A stretch of DNA of 60,000 nucleotides from the NCBI GenBank assembly GCA_012295275.1, contig CM022666.1:5292419-5352418 (forward strand), read 5' to 3'. Origin of the DNA: Chrysomallon squamiferum. Its lineage: Eukaryota; Mollusca; Gastropoda; Neomphalida; Peltospiridae. Both the position numbers and the translations under genes were made by a program. Every line of letters begins with the position of its first letter. Within the stretch, counting starts at the first letter, position 1. This document shows positions 11,340 through 23,539 of this stretch, one piece after another. Under the pieces are notes generated by a model. That model was not told where the DNA came from. It was given only the letters and a program-made list of their open reading frames with translations, and ran no database searches.

Positions 11340-12712
11340 GATGACGCAATGTCACTCAAATCACATTTTGATTGGATATGAGAAAATATAACCTTATCGA
11401 GAGGATACAATAAACGACCAGTAGGTTGCTATTGTTGTAGTTCTTCTTATTATTATTAATATCAAGATAAAAGCTGGGTCGGCAACCTTTTGCAGAGAGG
11501 AGGCCAGACTGGCAAGCAATGTTTTCCTATGAAGTAGACAGACATTTAATATATCGTGACAATCACAAATTAGATCCACATTTCACAGCCATGACGTCAT
11601 TGTAGGTCATAGGGACTCAGAAGTAAATACGTGGGCCGTGCATTGTTTTTATCAGCTGAGTCACTTAGCAAAAAACTGTTTATAAACACTGCTCAGTAGA
11701 ATTACTTTTAAAGATAATGAATGAACTGGAGTTTATACGAAAAATGTCAAATGAACAAATTACAGTCGGGTTTTCTGATCAGCAGACCAAATAGACATTG
11801 AAGACTGCATAATTATTAAAACTTAATCATGATATGTGTGTGTGAATGTGCATGTATGTAGGTGTATCTATATAAGTATGTGATATGTACATGGTTATAT
11901 AACAGCAATATTTAACTTACTGTCTATAAAGTACACAAATTATGCTTCATAAAATAAAACTTAAATCATGTCACTGACTGGTGTATAAGTGAAATATTCT
12001 CATTAATTTTACTTGATATTTAAAAAAGAAAAGAAGAAAAAGAAGAAAATGATAAATGCAGAAGAAGACATTTGTACTACATTTAAAGTAACAATCCAAG
12101 TAATAAAAATTATGAACAGGTGAACAGAGGTAACGCTGTAGTCTTTATTTAACAACAATGACAGCAGCAAACAAAACTAATTATAATGATGATGATGATA
12201 ATAATGATAAATTTAATAGTAGTAGTAGTAGCAGCAGCAGCACTAATATAAATAGTAGCAGTAGTAGAAAGAATAATATTAGTAATCATGATTATATAGT
12301 AATAATATAGCAGTAGTAATAATGATGAAAGTAATAGTGGTGATGAAGTTAATGATAATTATAACAGTGATAATAAAAGTAATAATGATGATGATGATGG
12401 TAGTGATAATAAAATTAAAACATAATATTTATGAAACTGAAATGCGTCTAAAAAGAAAGGTCTTATTGTGATAAAACAAAAAATGCTTTAAATAGATTGT
12501 TTATTATACAGATTTTACATGAATGTTTCAAATGTAACGTTTATATAAACATTTATTACTCTGATCATTCCAATGCATGAGTACACACTGTATAAAGAAC
12601 ACTTAATTTGTATTACTCATTATAAACCAATCAGCGAACATTTAACTTTCATCAGTTAATTTACATAGAAAGCCAGTAATATTTAAATATTTATTCACTG
12701 AATACAGCACAC

Positions 12713-12752
<40 letters not shown>
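11340..12752. repeat. Repeated module R1 with promoter-like motifs
   Basis: This is one of five related modules (others at 15985-17960, 18815-19610, 35935-37960 and 38300-39500). Shared landmarks in order are a TGATTGG box, a CRE-like TGACGTCA (11592-11599), TTTATAAACACTG, AGTATGTGATATG, a (GAT)n tract, a TGTTTATTATGCA-type stretch, and a terminal (TC)n. No open reading frame is conserved among the copies. Confidence 0.6.
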
Positions 12753-12755
<3 letters not shown>

Positions 12756-13098
12756 GTTATCTTCAATACTGAGCATCAAAAACGGATGCTAGGAAGCAAG
12801 GCTGCTTTGGTCTGGAAATCAAATGTGAAAATAGAAATTTATGTAACATAAACCACCGCCCCTATCATTCTGCCGCCCTCGACACTAGCCTAGCAAACCT
12901 GCATACAAATACATAATTATGAAAACGTTTGTGCATACATAAATATGTGTGGATATATGTTTTTGTGTGAGTGTCTTTTTGTGTGTTTGTCTGTGTTTGT
13001 GTTTATGTATATAATGAATGAGTATGTCTCTGTGTTTGTTTGTGTGTCTGTGTGTGTAAGTTTATGATTTACTTTTGTATATGTCTGTGCTAACTTGC

Positions 13099-13135
13099 CA
13101 CTTTTCTCTGCTTTTGTATGATTTTCAAACAGTTT
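13099..13135 (-). pseudogene. Lone TNF exon 2 relic
   Basis: The 37 nt on the minus strand encode KLFENHTKAEKS after an intact TTCAG acceptor. The donor has changed from GTAAG to GCAAG. The flanks at 12900-13220 match intron 1 and intron 2 of the array genes. No exon 1, 3 or 4 is found nearby, so it is a relic. Confidence 0.7.
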
Positions 13136-13228
13136 CTGAAAAGAATATTAATAACCATTTTAAATTTCGTCTATTTTAAATTAATTATAAATTTATAAAT
13201 ATTTTTCAGCACAATGAATTTCTCCTTT

Positions 13229-13647
13229 TCATAATATTAAAGTAGAGTTCATCTTTTGTGAACGATGATGATTTTCGTTGATTATTTTATTAATAAAATT
13301 CTGGGTGATGATGTAGACAATAAAATTATCAACGATGAGGTTGACATTGAATTTTTGAATGAGGATCTTGACAGTAAAATTCTGAATAATGATGATGACA
13401 GTGAAAATCTGAATGATGATGTAGGATGATGGCCATGACAACCTCTGTTTTTACTTATGAGAATGTAACATTTTAGGTTTTAAATTAATTTCTTTTCGTC
13501 TATCTTTCATTGTCTGATCGTCGCTGGTTTCAAAAAATTATTCTTAGCCTGACAAAACCAGATCTGTTAAAAGATGAAAAGAGAGAAAGTAAAAAAGAAA
13601 AAAGAATTAATTTCATGGAATAAGTTTAGATCATATATATATGAAAG

Positions 13648-13678
<31 letters not shown>

Positions 13679-13700
13679 CATATATATAATTAATTCATTA
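13229..13700. repeat. Degenerate GAT-rich repeat block, copy 1
   Basis: Degenerate repeats around TCTGAATGATGATGTAG and TTGACAGTAAAATT. Copies lie at 20215-20400 and, shorter, at 40030-40090. It ends in (TA)n near 13635-13690. I do not take it as coding. Confidence 0.5.
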
Positions 13701-13792
13701 ATAATTAATAAGTATAAGTAATTAAATAATAACAACTTTCAATTAAATAAAACTGTACAAAAAATATTCATTAATTAATTGAAATAATTTAC

Positions 13793-13888
13793 CTTCTTAC
13801 GTAGATCCATAAAACTGAACCAAACAGTTCCTTGAGCACCACAATGGACAAAAATAGTTGGTTTTCTGCAATGTCTAGTCTCTCCGTC
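13793..13888 (-). CDS. Isolated exon of an unrecognised protein
   Basis: A 96-nt open segment lies between a good acceptor (CTTTCACAG|GACGG) and donor (AAG|GTAAAT), in phase 0 at both ends. It encodes 32 residues beginning DGETRHCRKPTIFVHCG and containing TVWFSFMDLRKK. The homologous place near 20890-20940 keeps the donor side but has lost about 80 bp. It probably belongs with the membrane-protein exons at 21385-22875, which lie upstream on the same strand. I do not recognise the family. Confidence 0.45.
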
Positions 13889-14070
13889 CTGTGAAAGTAA
13901 ATTGTAAAAACAGATAATTAAAATTTAAACAAATATAAAAAAAACATATTACTTCTATTAGTGTCTTTAAGGTTGCTAAACACACTCAGATATATACAAA
14001 TAATATTTGATAAAACGTTTTGCCATGACTGGATAAATTCATTCATTTTCTGTTTTTCCTTCTTCTTTCT

Positions 14071-14376
<306 letters not shown>

Positions 14377-14452
14377 GATAAAAACTAGTACATAAACACA
14401 CACATAAATAACATTCTTTCAAAAAATAAAAGTAAAATAATAAATAAAACCA

Positions 14453-14606
<154 letters not shown>

Positions 14607-14678
14607 GCATGCATGCCGTGTGTGTCTGTTAATATCTAATGAAATGAAATAAGGTATTTTTATTTTTTATTTTAACAG

Positions 14679-14753
14679 GAATGCCAGGAGAATTGTTTCT
14701 GAGAGTTCTTCACTTGATGGTTCTTCCTCTTGTCATATGCAGTCTGATATCAG
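14679..14753 (+). pseudogene. Exon of an SLC1A-type (glutamate/neutral amino acid) transporter
   Basis: The 75-nt open segment has acceptor TTTTAACAG and donor CAG|GTGATT. It encodes MPGELFLRVLHLMVLPLV followed by ICSLIS, the highly conserved end of the second to third membrane segment of SLC1A sodium-coupled transporters (family pattern PGELxxRxLxxxxLPLxxxSLIxG). It begins in phase 1 and ends in phase 1. The next recognisable exon (15292-15374) needs a phase-2 partner, so at least one exon is missing. No other SLC1A exons are seen in the window, so this is a captured gene fragment. Confidence 0.75.
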
Positions 14754-14788
14754 GTGATTGCATTGAGTAAACAGAGAGAGACACAGAC

Positions 14789-14820
<32 letters not shown>

Positions 14821-14839
14821 GCAGACTGAGAGAGAACAA

Positions 14840-14841
<2 letters not shown>

Positions 14842-14926
<85 letters not shown>

Positions 14927-14938
14927 GAGAGAGGGAGA
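14842..14938. repeat. (GA)n tract
   Basis: Near-perfect dinucleotide run, with diverged GA/GACA sequence before and after it, lying between the two SLC1A-like exons. Confidence 0.9.
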
Positions 14939-15043
14939 GACTGACAGAGAGACAGATACAGCGCAAATTTGAATTAAACATACAAAAACACGCAGACACA
15001 GATACCAGCTCTCGTAATATAAACACATGCATACTGTTTAACT

Positions 15044-15044
<1 letters not shown>

Positions 15045-15119
<75 letters not shown>

Positions 15120-15186
15120 CTCTCTGTCGGTCTTTCTCTCTCTCTCTTTTTCTCTCTCTCTCTGTCTCTGTCTTTCTGTCTCTCTT

Positions 15187-15278
<92 letters not shown>
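15045..15278. repeat. (TC)n tract with interruptions
   Basis: Two near-perfect TC runs (15045-15112 and 15190-15278) are separated by variant TCTTTCTC sequence. The strand polarity is opposite to that of the GA tract at 14842-14938. Confidence 0.9.
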
Positions 15279-15283
<5 letters not shown>

Positions 15284-15291
15284 AAAATCAG

Positions 15292-15374
15292 CCTCACTGC
15301 TTTCATCTTCATCAACTGTACCAACGCGTTGGCTGCTGGATTAGGAGCGATAATCTGTGTTTTAGTTAATCCAG
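15292..15374 (+). pseudogene. Second SLC1A-type transporter exon
   Basis: Acceptor AAAATCAG and donor CCAG|GTAGTT bound 83 nt. They encode LTAFIFINCTNALAAGLGAI followed by ICVLVNP. In SLC1A proteins the next membrane segment has this shape and ends in a Pro-Gly, as here once the split codon is joined. It lies about 20 residues further on in the family than the previous exon, consistent with one lost intervening exon. Downstream there is only (TAA)n, with no further transporter sequence. Confidence 0.7.
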
Positions 15375-15394
15375 GTAGTTATTATAACATTAAC

Positions 15395-15398
<4 letters not shown>

Positions 15399-15453
<55 letters not shown>

Positions 15454-15540
15454 TTAATAAAATAAAAATAATAATAATAATAATATTAATAATTATATTA
15501 ACAATAATAATAATGATAATGATAATAATGCTGATAATAA
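15399..15540. repeat. (TAA)n microsatellite, imperfect
   Basis: Trinucleotide runs with interruptions follow directly after the second SLC1A-like exon. Confidence 0.9.
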
Positions 15541-15671
15541 TAGTAGTAGTATTAGTAGAAATAATAATGACGATGGTGATATGTTGATTATGATAATTGT
15601 GTAAAATGGTAAAATTAACTATAATTATGTGTTCACAACAACTGTAAGACAACTGTAGTAAAAGAAATAAA

Positions 15672-15673
<2 letters not shown>

Positions 15674-15747
<74 letters not shown>
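15674..15747. repeat. (GA)n tract
   Basis: Near-perfect GA run. Immediately after it, at GCGCACAACAGATACTACAC, the sequence rejoins its homologue at 11140-11180. This marks the right border of the insertion carrying the SLC1A exons. Confidence 0.9.
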
Positions 15748-15748
<1 letters not shown>

Positions 15749-15984
15749 AGCGCACAACAGATACTACACAAACAACATAATATTTTTTCAAACAATTAAA
15801 ATAAGACTATAGGAAAATAATGACATATCTTTCAGAAATATATATTGCCTTATTCTTCCTTTTCGTTAACGAAATGATTTTTATATTATGTGTTAGAGAC
15901 AGCTGCACTTTAGAAGATAATAATATTGAATTGAAAACAAACAGAAAATTAAGTTTCCCATAAACTGGTTTTTTTTCCGATGAC

Positions 15985-16364
15985 GCGTTGTCCTTCAAAT
16001 CACATTTTGATTGGCTCTGAGAAAATAAAATATTATCGAGAGGATGACATGCTTAGAATCAAAACTGAAAACAAAATTAATAATTAAAAGTTGCATAATG
16101 TTCATAAATAAACTACGTGCATTTATTGCTGGTTGTTACTGTTGTAGTTCTTGTTATTATTAATATTAACATTGCTGTTGTCATTCAGAGTTCAGGTGGA
16201 AAAAATTAAAAAAAACAAAAAAAAATAAACAAAAAAAACAAACAATACAAATAAGTCACATACTATTAGCGCACAAAACACACACACAAACAAACACACA
16301 ACACACAAACAACACACACACAACAACACAAAACACACACACAACACACACACAACACACACAC

Positions 16365-16405
<41 letters not shown>

Positions 16406-16406
16406 G

Positions 16407-16449
<43 letters not shown>

Positions 16450-16462
16450 CACACACAAACAT

Positions 16463-16497
<35 letters not shown>

Positions 16498-17880
16498 GTG
16501 ACTATTTAAGAATATTGCCTGAGTTGTTTTTATGATAGAAACTACGCCAAGTACATGTAACACAATAAACAGAAACAAAAACATGTAAACACAAACGTAA
16601 CAACTGACTACAAATTTCAGGTAGTTTAATCATTTTTTTTTTTTGGACGCCTAACCCTAAATAAATGAACAAAAAGTTAATGCAGAATATCTGTATTATC
16701 TGTTTTCAAATTCCCTTTAAAGAGTATAACTGGTCGGAACCTTTTGCACAGAGGTTATCAGACAGCACATGGATGTAAATGATATGCAGTGTTTTCGAGG
16801 AGGATCAAGTTAATGTAATAATTGGTGGGTGACAAAGCGTTGCCGACCCCTGAACAGTAGTAGCGTGAATAAAGCAGACAAAGAGAAATGAGATCACACG
16901 TTAGATAAACATTTCACAGACAGCGACGTCATTGTAGGTACATTTTTCCGGGACTTTCCAAACAGCTGTTTATAAACACTGCACGGGTTGAACTACTTTT
17001 AAGTATGTGATATGAACATGGTTATATAACAGCAATATTTAACCTACTGTCTATAAAGTATACAAATTATCCTTCATAAAATAAAAATTAAATCATGTCA
17101 CTGACTGGTGTATAAGTGAAAAGTGAGTTGAAAAATATTCTCATTAATTTTACTTGATATTTAAAAAGAAAAAGAAGAAAAAGAAAAAATGATAAATGCA
17201 GAACAAGACATTTGTACTACATTTAAAGTAACTATCCAAGTAATAAAAATTATGAACAGGTGACCAGAGGTATCAAGTCTTTATTTAACAACAATGACAA
17301 CAGCAAACAAAAAACTAATGATAATGATGATGATGATGATGATGATAAATTTAATAGTAGTAGTAGTAGCAGCAGCACTAATATAAATAGTAGGAGTAGT
17401 AGAAAGAATAATACTAGTAATCATGATTATATAGTAATAATATAGCAGTAGTAATAATGATGAAGATGATAGTGGTAATAAAGTTAATGATAATTATGAC
17501 AGTCATAATAAAATTAATAATGATGATGATGATGATGATGGTGAAAATAAAATTAATAATCATAATATTTATGATTTTGAAATGCTTCTAAAAAGAAAAG
17601 TCTTATTGTGATAAAACAAAAAAATGCTTTAAATAGATTGTTTATTATGCAAATTGTACATGAAATTTTAAATGTAATGTATATATAAACATTTATTACT
17701 CTGATCATTTCAATGCATGAGTACATACTGTATAAAGAAAATCCTTTTTAACTGGATCATCCACTTAACTTGTATTATTCATTATAAACCAATCAGTGAA
17801 CATTTAACTTTTAACTTTCATCAGTTAATTTATATAGAAAACCAGTAATATTTAAATATTTATTCACTGAATACAGCACA

Positions 17881-17960
<80 letters not shown>
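15985..17960. repeat. Repeated module R2 with promoter-like motifs
   Basis: This has the same order of landmarks as R1. It has a perfect kappaB-type sequence GGGACTTTCC at 16950-16959, just before GTTTATAAACACTGC. An internal (CA)n (16263-16496) and a terminal (TC)n (17884-17959) enlarge it. No gene is supported inside it. Confidence 0.6.
16263..16496. repeat. (CA)n microsatellite with CAACA interruptions
   Basis: About 230 bp of CA-rich repeats. The minus-strand frames through it are Cys/Val low complexity. Confidence 0.95.
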
Positions 17961-17966
<6 letters not shown>

Positions 17967-17999
17967 TCTTCAAAACTGAGCATCAAAACGGGATGCTAG

Positions 18000-18475
18000 G
18001 AAGCAAGGCTGCTTTGGTCTGGAGATTTAAAGAAAAAAGAAAGTTAATGTAATAATTGGTGTCCAAGTTTTCAGTTGACAGTCCGGACTAAATTCCTCGC
18101 CGAACTCTGAACTACACCGTGACTTCTGTTCAGGTGTTCGATAAGTTATACTAACCTATATATAATAGTACTGTCACCGATGTATAATAATACTATCACA
18201 CGCCGGGATTTCCAGTAACCAATGACTACGTCAAAGTCTGTGTACGAACAATGAGGGAACTATTATCTGATGTAAATTTAGCTTTCATGAATCTATGCGC
18301 AGCCGTATTAACAAGAGGTAAGCACGCGAAATAGGGTGTTATGTTTGTGGTATTGTACTCTAGAATACACACTGACATGCGCAGTTTAGTAAATGACGCG
18401 ATAAATTGGAAGTATACTGATAAAAAATGTCAATACGTAAAGTTATTCAACTTACTGGGTAAAAATAATTAAGTT
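18000..18475. other. No gene recognised
   Basis: A stretch at about 18235-18330 is repeated at 38185-38290 (CAATGAGGGAACTATTAT core). The frames differ and there is no domain. Confidence 0.4.
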
Positions 18476-18479
18476 AAGT

Positions 18480-18765
18480 AATCGTGAATTGTGGTAGATC
18501 TACAAAGTCATTTTATACACACGTACACACTATTATGTAAATTTAGTTAAAAACGTGTGAAAATATCTAAAAGATCAATACACACGTACACACTATTATG
18601 TAAATTTAGTTAAGTAAACGTGAATTGTGGTACATCTACAAAGTCATTTTATACACACGTACACACTATTATGTAAATTAAGTTAGGTAAACGTGAATTG
18701 TGGTACATCTACAAAGTCATTTTATACACAGGTACATACTATTATGTAAATTTAGTTAATATTCG
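18480..18765. repeat. 73-bp minisatellite
   Basis: The motif GTGAATTGTGGTACATCTAC begins near 18484, 18620 and 18693. It is linked to CACGTACACACTATTATGTA. Spacing between the last two is 73 bp, and the first interval holds a rearranged partial unit. Confidence 0.75.
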
Positions 18766-18954
18766 CAGTTTATTACTTTACTGCACAACTTTATTCAGAG
18801 CAAAGACCAGCTGGAAAAAAACAATGATGATGATGATGAAGATGATGATGATAAATTTAATAGTAGTAGTAGCAGCAACAGCAACACTAATTTCAATAGT
18901 AGTAGTAGTAGAACTAAGAATAGTACTAATAATGTTGATTAGTAGCAGTAGTAA

Positions 18955-19310
18955 CTATGATGACGATAGTGATAATAAAATTAATGATGATGACGATAGT
19001 GATAATAAAATTAATGATGATGATGATAGTGATAATAAAATTAATGATGATGATGATAGTGATAATAAAATTAATGATGATGACGATAGTGATAATAAAA
19101 TTAATGATGATGACGATAGTGATAATAAAATTAATGATGATGATGATAGCGATAATAAAATTAATGATGATGATGATAGTGATGAAAATTAATGATGATG
19201 ACGATAGTGATAATAAAATTAATGATGATGATGATAGTGATAATAAAATTAATGATGATGATGATAGTGATAATAAAATTAATGATGATGATGATAGTGA
19301 TAACAAAATT
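18955..19310. repeat. 30-bp minisatellite, about 11-12 units
   Basis: The unit is GATGATGACGATAGTGATAA plus TAAAATTAAT, highly uniform. One plus frame would read repeated DNKINDDDDS, but the array is a tandem expansion of a GAT-rich stretch present in every R module (one or two units at 39130-39190). It is flanked by the 3' half of module R3 (18815-19610). Confidence 0.9.
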
Positions 19311-19614
19311 AATAATAATATTTATGTTTTTGAAATGCTACTAAAAAGAAAATTGTTTTTGTGATAAAAGAAAATTCTTTAAATAGATTGTTTATTATGC
19401 AAATTTTACATGAAATTTAAATGTAGCACATATAAACATTTATCACTCTCATAATTTCATTGCATTAGTGCATACTGTATAAAGAAACATTTAACTTGTA
19501 TTATTCATTATAAACCAATCAGTGAACATTTAACTTTCATCAGTCAATTTATATAGAAAATCAATATTATGTAAATATTTATTCACTGAATACAGCACAC
19601 ATTCATTTTACATA

Positions 19615-20165
19615 GAACATCCCTAGAACATATTCACTGTTTGTAGAACATCCACTGTACAGATTTACTGAACACAGACCATCAGTAGTACATACATTAC
19701 ATATTCACTGTACAAAGAAAAGCCACTATGCATGGAGTATTCATTATCATTTAACATTAATTATATTTACAACATCCACAGATGTACATGTTTAGGATAT
19801 CAACTGTTCAAAAACATCTTTGTACATAGAACATCTACAGCAGAACATCCATTGTGTACAGAACATCTACCATACAAGAACATTCACTGTAGAATCATTC
19901 ACTGTACACTGAACATCTACTGTACTTGAGAATCCAATATACAGTGTATACAGAACATCTGTACAAGATCATCTTTTTACACAACACATAGTCTGTAGAA
20001 CATCCACTGCAGAAGAACACATATTGTACATAGAATATCAACTGTACTAGAGCATCCATTGTACAAAGAATATCCAGTGTACAAGAACATACATTGTACA
20101 TAGAACATATATTGTACAAGAACATCCATTGTACACAGAACATCTATTGTACAAGAATATCCATT
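19615..20165. repeat. Degenerate ~20-25 bp minisatellite (GAACATCCACTGTACA type)
   Basis: More than twenty variants of AGAACATCCATTGTACA and ATAGAACATC are strung over about 550 bp. The matching array in unit 2 is at 39500-40020. The reading frames along it are not conserved. Confidence 0.85.
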
Positions 20166-20214
20166 GTATAATGTGAGTAAAACCTAAAATAATAGTAAAT
20201 AAAACCTGAAGCAG

Positions 20215-20950
20215 AGTCCATCTTTTGTGAATGATGAGGAATGTCAGTGATTATTTTGTTAATAAAATTCTGGATGATGATGTAGACAATAAAATTATGA
20301 ACGATGAGGTTGATACTGAATTTTTGAATGAGAATCTTGACAGTAAAATTCTGAATAATAATGTTGACAGTGAAAATCTGAATGATGATGTAGGATGATG
20401 GCCATGAAACCCTTTGTTATTAATTATGAGAATGTAATATTTTAAAGTTTTTTAATTTATTTCTTTTCATGTATCTTTCATTGTCTGATCCTCGCTGGTT
20501 TCAAAAATTATTCTTAGCCTGACAAAACCAGATCTGTTAAAAGATGAAAAGAGAGAAAGTAAAAAAAAAAGAATTAATTTCATGGAATAAGTTTAGTTGA
20601 TATATATATATATATATATGAAAGAAATATATATATATATATAAATAATTAATTCATTAATAATTAATAAGGATAAGTAATTAAATAATAACAACTATAA
20701 ATTAAATAAAACTATACACAAAAAATATTCATTAATTAATTTAATAAATCAATAGTTTAACTAATAATGATAACAATAAAGTAACTATAATGATAACAAT
20801 AAAGTAACTATAATGAACACAAAAATAAAATAATATTCTTTACAACTGAAATTAAAAGAATATTAATATTCAAGAGACCATCTTAGACAGAAATAATTTA
20901 CCTTCTTATGTAGATCCAGTAAATTAAGTAAATTATAAAAACAGATAATT
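20215..20950. repeat. Copy of the 13229-13890 segment with the exon deleted
   Basis: It repeats the GAT-rich block, the (TA)n and the flanks of the 13793-13888 exon. It keeps TTTACCTTCTTATGTAGATCC (the donor side), then jumps past the rest of the exon. The gene part is therefore dead in this copy. Confidence 0.55.
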
Positions 20951-21129
20951 AAAATTTAAACAAATATAAGAAAACATATTACTTCTATTAGTGTTTTTAA
21001 GAATACTAAACACTTTAGATATGTACAAATATAATCTGAGTTCTCACATAAACACAACTAAGACAAATGCACTTACAGTTTTAAAATTATATTTGATAAA
21101 ACTCTCTGTCATGACTTGTTAAATTCTTT

Positions 21130-21260
21130 CATTTTCTATCTATCCCCGGATACATAAATTACATGGTAAGTACTGTACTCTATTCATCTTTAATAATGTA
21201 TCCCTACCTGGATATATAAATTACATGGTATGTACTGTACTGGAATAATACTGTATCCTG
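21130..21260. repeat. ~60-70 bp degenerate repeat (GGATATATAAATTACATGGT type), two to three units
   Basis: Units share GATATATAAATTACATGGTA and TGTACTGTACT. The same repeat is expanded to about 900 bp in unit 2 (40390-41270). Confidence 0.65.
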
Positions 21261-21384
21261 GATGTTCAAATTACGTCATTCTGTAACTTTTGTTTCATTT
21301 CCAGTTACATATGGATTAAAAAAAGAAATCAACTAAAAAAAAAGTATTTAAAAATAAATAAATAAACTCACAGATCACACTTAC

Positions 21385-21520
21385 CATATCGTGATGGAGA
21401 CCCAGTCTTTTGAAACTTTGTTTGGTTAGCACAACGTCTGACACCTGTACACCGCCATAAACAAGGAGACACACAACTACAGTGACAACAGCATTTGATA
21501 TAAAAAGTGTTTAGATGAAA
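21385..21520 (-). pseudogene. Membrane-segment exon of an unrecognised protein, frameshifted
   Basis: The donor GATATG|GTAAGT is good. Read back from it, the frame gives NAVVTVVVCLLVYGGVQV and VVLTKQSFKRLGLHHDM, a membrane helix followed by an amphipathic stretch. Going further upstream, the frame meets TAA in CTAAACACTTTTTAT with no AG acceptor between. A one-base change in the T run would restore SLNT. The same defect is in the unit-2 copy, so the exon was probably broken before the duplication, or its true start is elsewhere. Confidence 0.45.
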
Positions 21521-22007
21521 ACTAAAACTGAAACAAAATATTAACTGCGAAAAAAGTTCATCAACAACAATGATACAATAACAATAGTTATAAATAACAA
21601 CAACAATAACAATAATAGTAATAACAGTGATATTACATTAACAACAATAGCAACAACAAGCTTTTCTTGAGATAAAGGTCATTGAGTCTGAAAGAGTTGT
21701 CTTCCTTAGCATTCTCTGATATATATATCTATATCTATATATATATATATATATATATACGGAGACAGGTAAACGTAATACTGAACTGAATACACAATTT
21801 CTTAACACGTAGTCGAATATTTTCAAACAGAGATTTAGGTTTTTCAGTTTTCTGTCTCAGTATATCATCGTCACCTTCATCATCAGCTGTCAAGATAATT
21901 CATAGCTTGTATTACAGAAATACTGGGTAACTTATAGTGTATGTAAATAAACAACAAAAACAATAATAACAACAACTATAACACTACTACTACTACAACT
22001 ACTACTA

Positions 22008-22055
22008 CTAATAATAATAATAATAATAACAGTAATAATAATAATTGATAATAAT

Positions 22056-22115
<60 letters not shown>
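22008..22115. repeat. (TAA)n microsatellite
   Basis: About 100 bp of TAA repeats, followed by AGT/TAG-rich sequence to about 22350. Confidence 0.95.
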
Positions 22116-22117
<2 letters not shown>

Positions 22118-22695
22118 TAATAATAATAATAGCATTATTAGTAGTGGTAGTACTAGTAGTTGGTTTTGTTGCAATAATAATGGTAGTATCTGTAATAATA
22201 ATAATTAGAAAATTAATAGTAGTAGTAGAAGAAATGGTAATAATAGTAGTGGCGCTAGTCATAATAACAACAGTAGTAGTAATAGTAATAGCAGTAGTAG
22301 TGTAGCAGTAGAAATAGTAGTAATAGTAGTATTACTAGTTTTAGTAATAACAGTATTTGCTGTAATAATGAGAATGATCAAATTACGTATTAAAATAACT
22401 GATATAAAAAGTAATTTAACAATATAACAAATAAAACCTAACTAATTTTATTTAAATGTTAACCTGTTATTATTAGTAGTACTTTGTAAATATTGTTGTT
22501 GTTGTTGTTATCATCATCATCATCATCATCATCGTTATTATTATTATTATTATTATTAAAAAATTAATTTACATATCTTTGACCTACTAATCATATATAA
22601 TAAATGTGTTACAGCTTCTATAAACATTTAAATACCTTTAATTAATTACTAATAATAATATGCACTGAAGTGTCCATAAACAAATAATTAATTAC

Positions 22696-22875
22696 CTGTT
22701 TCCTTATAATCCACATACTCAGGTACCCGTACAGGAGAAGCTTAGCGAACGAGATTGTCTTGGCCATCCGATGAGCAAACAACAAAATATCAACCACAAA
22801 CATCAAACCGAATATCACACAGAACGCTGTCACTGAATTTCTCTTCACTTTGACGTTTTCGCTGTTTGACAGCAT
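22696..22875 (-). CDS. Putative first exon of an unrecognised multi-pass membrane protein
   Basis: It begins with ATG (MLSNSENVKVKRNSVTAFC), runs 60 codons, and ends at donor AAACAG|GTAATT in phase 0. Residues about 15-32 (VTAFCVIFGLMFVVDILL) form a membrane helix, followed by FAHRMAKTISFAKLLLYGY. An alternative frame at the end reads PEYVDYKET, so a frameshift near the end cannot be excluded. The next exons on the strand may be 21385-21520 and 13793-13888. The family is not recognised. The unit-2 copy (42747-42931) is frameshifted. Confidence 0.5.
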
Positions 22876-23332
22876 GGTTTACCTCCCCTTGACTTGACTC
22901 GGAGAAAGGAAAGAGCCAGTGATATTGAAAGACAATATTTACTTTTACTAATATCCATGTCTATTTTTAACTTTTTTTGAAGAACTGAGATTTTTATTTT
23001 ATTTTAATGAACTGAAAATTTTGTTATGATACATCTAAATTCCTGATTTAACTAATAGATTATAGAATCAAATCTTTGTACACATACGAACATAATATTT
23101 CAGAGGATCGGACGTATTTGTGAATATAAAACATCTGATATCAAATGAATTTTTTTGTATGTGTCTGTGTGCAAAAAATAGATGAGGGTGTGCCAATTGT
23201 GATCCCAACCCCCACCGATCATTTCATGATATGACCTGAAGAAAATATCAGGCTTTAAATGTTGTTTTTGTCTTGTTTTTCTTCAAAAATTATTCTTAGC
23301 CTGACGAAATAGATCTGTTAAAGGATGAAAAT

Positions 23333-23337
<5 letters not shown>

Positions 23338-23371
<34 letters not shown>

Positions 23372-23460
23372 ATTTGATGGAGTAAGTTTATATATATATA
23401 TATGGAATACGTTTATATATATATATATATAAATACATACATACATATAGTTATAAAATA
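23338..23460. repeat. Poly(A) run and (TA)n
   Basis: About 31 A followed by TATATA and CATA repeats. No gene is seen. Confidence 0.9.
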
Positions 23461-23539
23461 AACACATCAACATAAAAATATCAATATTGTTTATACAACA
23501 CAAAACTAACAAAAACGAATTAAATCGAAGCAGATCTTT

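Noticed and set aside
12181-12420. GAT/AGT-rich stretch as a CRISPR-like or protein repeat
   Set aside because: Imperfect trinucleotide repeats without constant repeat/spacer organisation, in a eukaryotic context.
18698-19364. 164- and 135-codon frames with DNKINDDDDS repeats
   Set aside because: Open only because the 30-bp repeat length is a multiple of three. All six frames are partly open and other modules do not keep the frame.
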